From Treponema sp. (lineage in GTDB: Bacteria > Spirochaetota > Spirochaetia > Treponematales > Treponemataceae), in contig JAFLSQ010000020.1 in NCBI GenBank assembly GCA_022510865.1, forward strand, positions 1 through 38,611: a stretch of 38,611 bases of DNA, in the 5' to 3' direction. The translations under genes and the position numbers were made by a program. The notes beneath the pieces are model-generated. The model did not search any database, was not told where the DNA came from, and worked only from the letters and a program-made list of their open reading frames with translations. Position 1 is the first letter of the stretch; each line of letters opens with the position of its first letter. This document shows positions 38,242-38,611 of this stretch, piece by piece.

Positions 38242-38270
38242 TTGACAGCCCGCCGTCTTTTGGCTACACT
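38242..38270 (+). promoter_or_regulatory. Strong promoter facing a short ORF with a C tract
   Basis: Perfect TTGACA (38242-38247), 17 bases, TACACT (38265-38270), then six bases to an ATG at 38277. Transcription should start on or beside that ATG. The ORF from it reads 27 codons through ten C residues (38317-38326) and stops at 38358-38360. Confidence 0.6.
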
Positions 38271-38276
38271 TTTCCC

Positions 38277-38360
38277 ATGAAGAGAGGTCGGGCGACCAAA
38301 ACAAAGCACTTAATCACCCCCCCCCCATTTATGTATAGCATTCTTACAGGCAGACGCTAA
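38277..38360 (+). other. Short leaderless-type ORF interrupted at a ten-C tract
   Basis: ATG 38277 to TAA 38358-38360 encodes 27 residues (MKRGRATKTKH...TGRR). With one C fewer the frame would pass to the one that stays open to the end of the window (38361-38611) and contains 14-residue degenerate repeats. The peptide is not similar to anything I know and coding is unproven. Confidence 0.3.
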
Positions 38361-38492
38361 CCGCCGGAATCACGCCAGTATAAAAACCACAGCACGACCT
38401 CTCCCACTCACACGCGCGTTGCCTAAAGCGCGGGCAGACTCGCTCTCCGCGCACGGCAGAACGCCGCCAGACAGCGCGGATTTCTTCCCAGC

Positions 38493-38611
38493 GACTGACA
38501 ATCACGAATCGGGCGCGGCAGATTCTCCCGCCGTGACCGACAAATACGAATCTTGCGGACAAAATCCTTTCCCGTCGACCGACAAGCGCAATCTTGCGGA
38601 CAAAATTCCTT
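38493..38611 (+). repeat. Degenerate 42-bp tandem repeats running off the window
   Basis: GACTGACAA (38493), GACCGACAA (38535) and GACCGACAA (38577) are spaced 42 bp. The second and third copies share AATCTTGCGGACAAAAT exactly (38549-38565 and 38590-38606, 41 bp apart owing to an indel). The first copy is diverged, and a still weaker copy may precede it. The array continues beyond the window. Confidence 0.65.

Noticed and set aside
38493..38611. CRISPR array
   Set aside because: The copies diverge along their whole length and there are no constant repeats with unique spacers. No cas genes are present.

Overview
The window looks like about 38.6 kb of a host-associated Treponema (spirochaete) chromosome. 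The evidence is a GTP-type PEP carboxykinase, a 444-residue acetate kinase, a membrane-bound class III adenylate cyclase with a CRP-type double cyclic-nucleotide-binding regulator, a PilZ protein, MurJ, a LamG/fibronectin-III surface protein, and several long proteins I can assign to no family. G+C content appears to be around 50%, judged by eye. The species cannot be fixed from sequence alone.

Layout. 3-929: C-terminal part of a Gly/Ser/Asp-rich, probably secreted protein, ending in a terminator. 1120-6769: four-gene RND efflux operon (outer-membrane channel, adaptor, pump, small P-II-like protein). 6997-9220: unknown 162-residue protein followed by the CstA-type transporter. 9413-12341 (minus): a PHP phosphoesterase, then prfA and prmC, which form the usual release factor/release-factor methylase pair. 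12426-13658: double cNMP-domain regulator. 13694-13766: tRNA-Thr(CGU) with its own promoter and terminator. 14159-17059: PEP carboxykinase and a lipoprotein of the phosphodiester-glycosidase type. 17037-21661 (minus): an RlmM-like methyltransferase, PilZ protein, PTS IIC-like membrane protein and uvrC. 21665-25801: LamG/Fn3 protein and a long TPR protein. 25890-28681 (minus): murJ and an M24 peptidase. 28795-35020: operon of adenylate cyclase, a membrane coiled-coil protein, an unknown 470-residue protein and a peptide-binding protein. 35195-36529: ackA. 36526-38611: an accessory tail of very small genes (57-residue ORF, DUF2442, DUF4160, a 76- and a 66-residue protein), broken ORFs, a ten-base C tract and 42-bp degenerate repeats.

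How the genes relate. Several core genes concern carbon flow at the PEP/pyruvate/acetate node (pckG, ackA, cstA, a lone PTS IIC). Both halves of a cAMP pathway (cyclase and CRP-like regulator) are also present. No cAMP-binding site was recognised, so a regulatory link is only a guess.

Promoters are unusually readable: nine hexamer pairs have a 17-base spacer. At several genes the -10 box lies only 6-14 bases from the start codon with no Shine-Dalgarno sequence, which suggests leaderless or near-leaderless mRNAs. The most unusual stretch is the tail after ackA. There a near-perfect copy of the ackA 3' end lies beyond a two-gene insert, and small toxin-antitoxin-like genes and fragments are packed on both strands.
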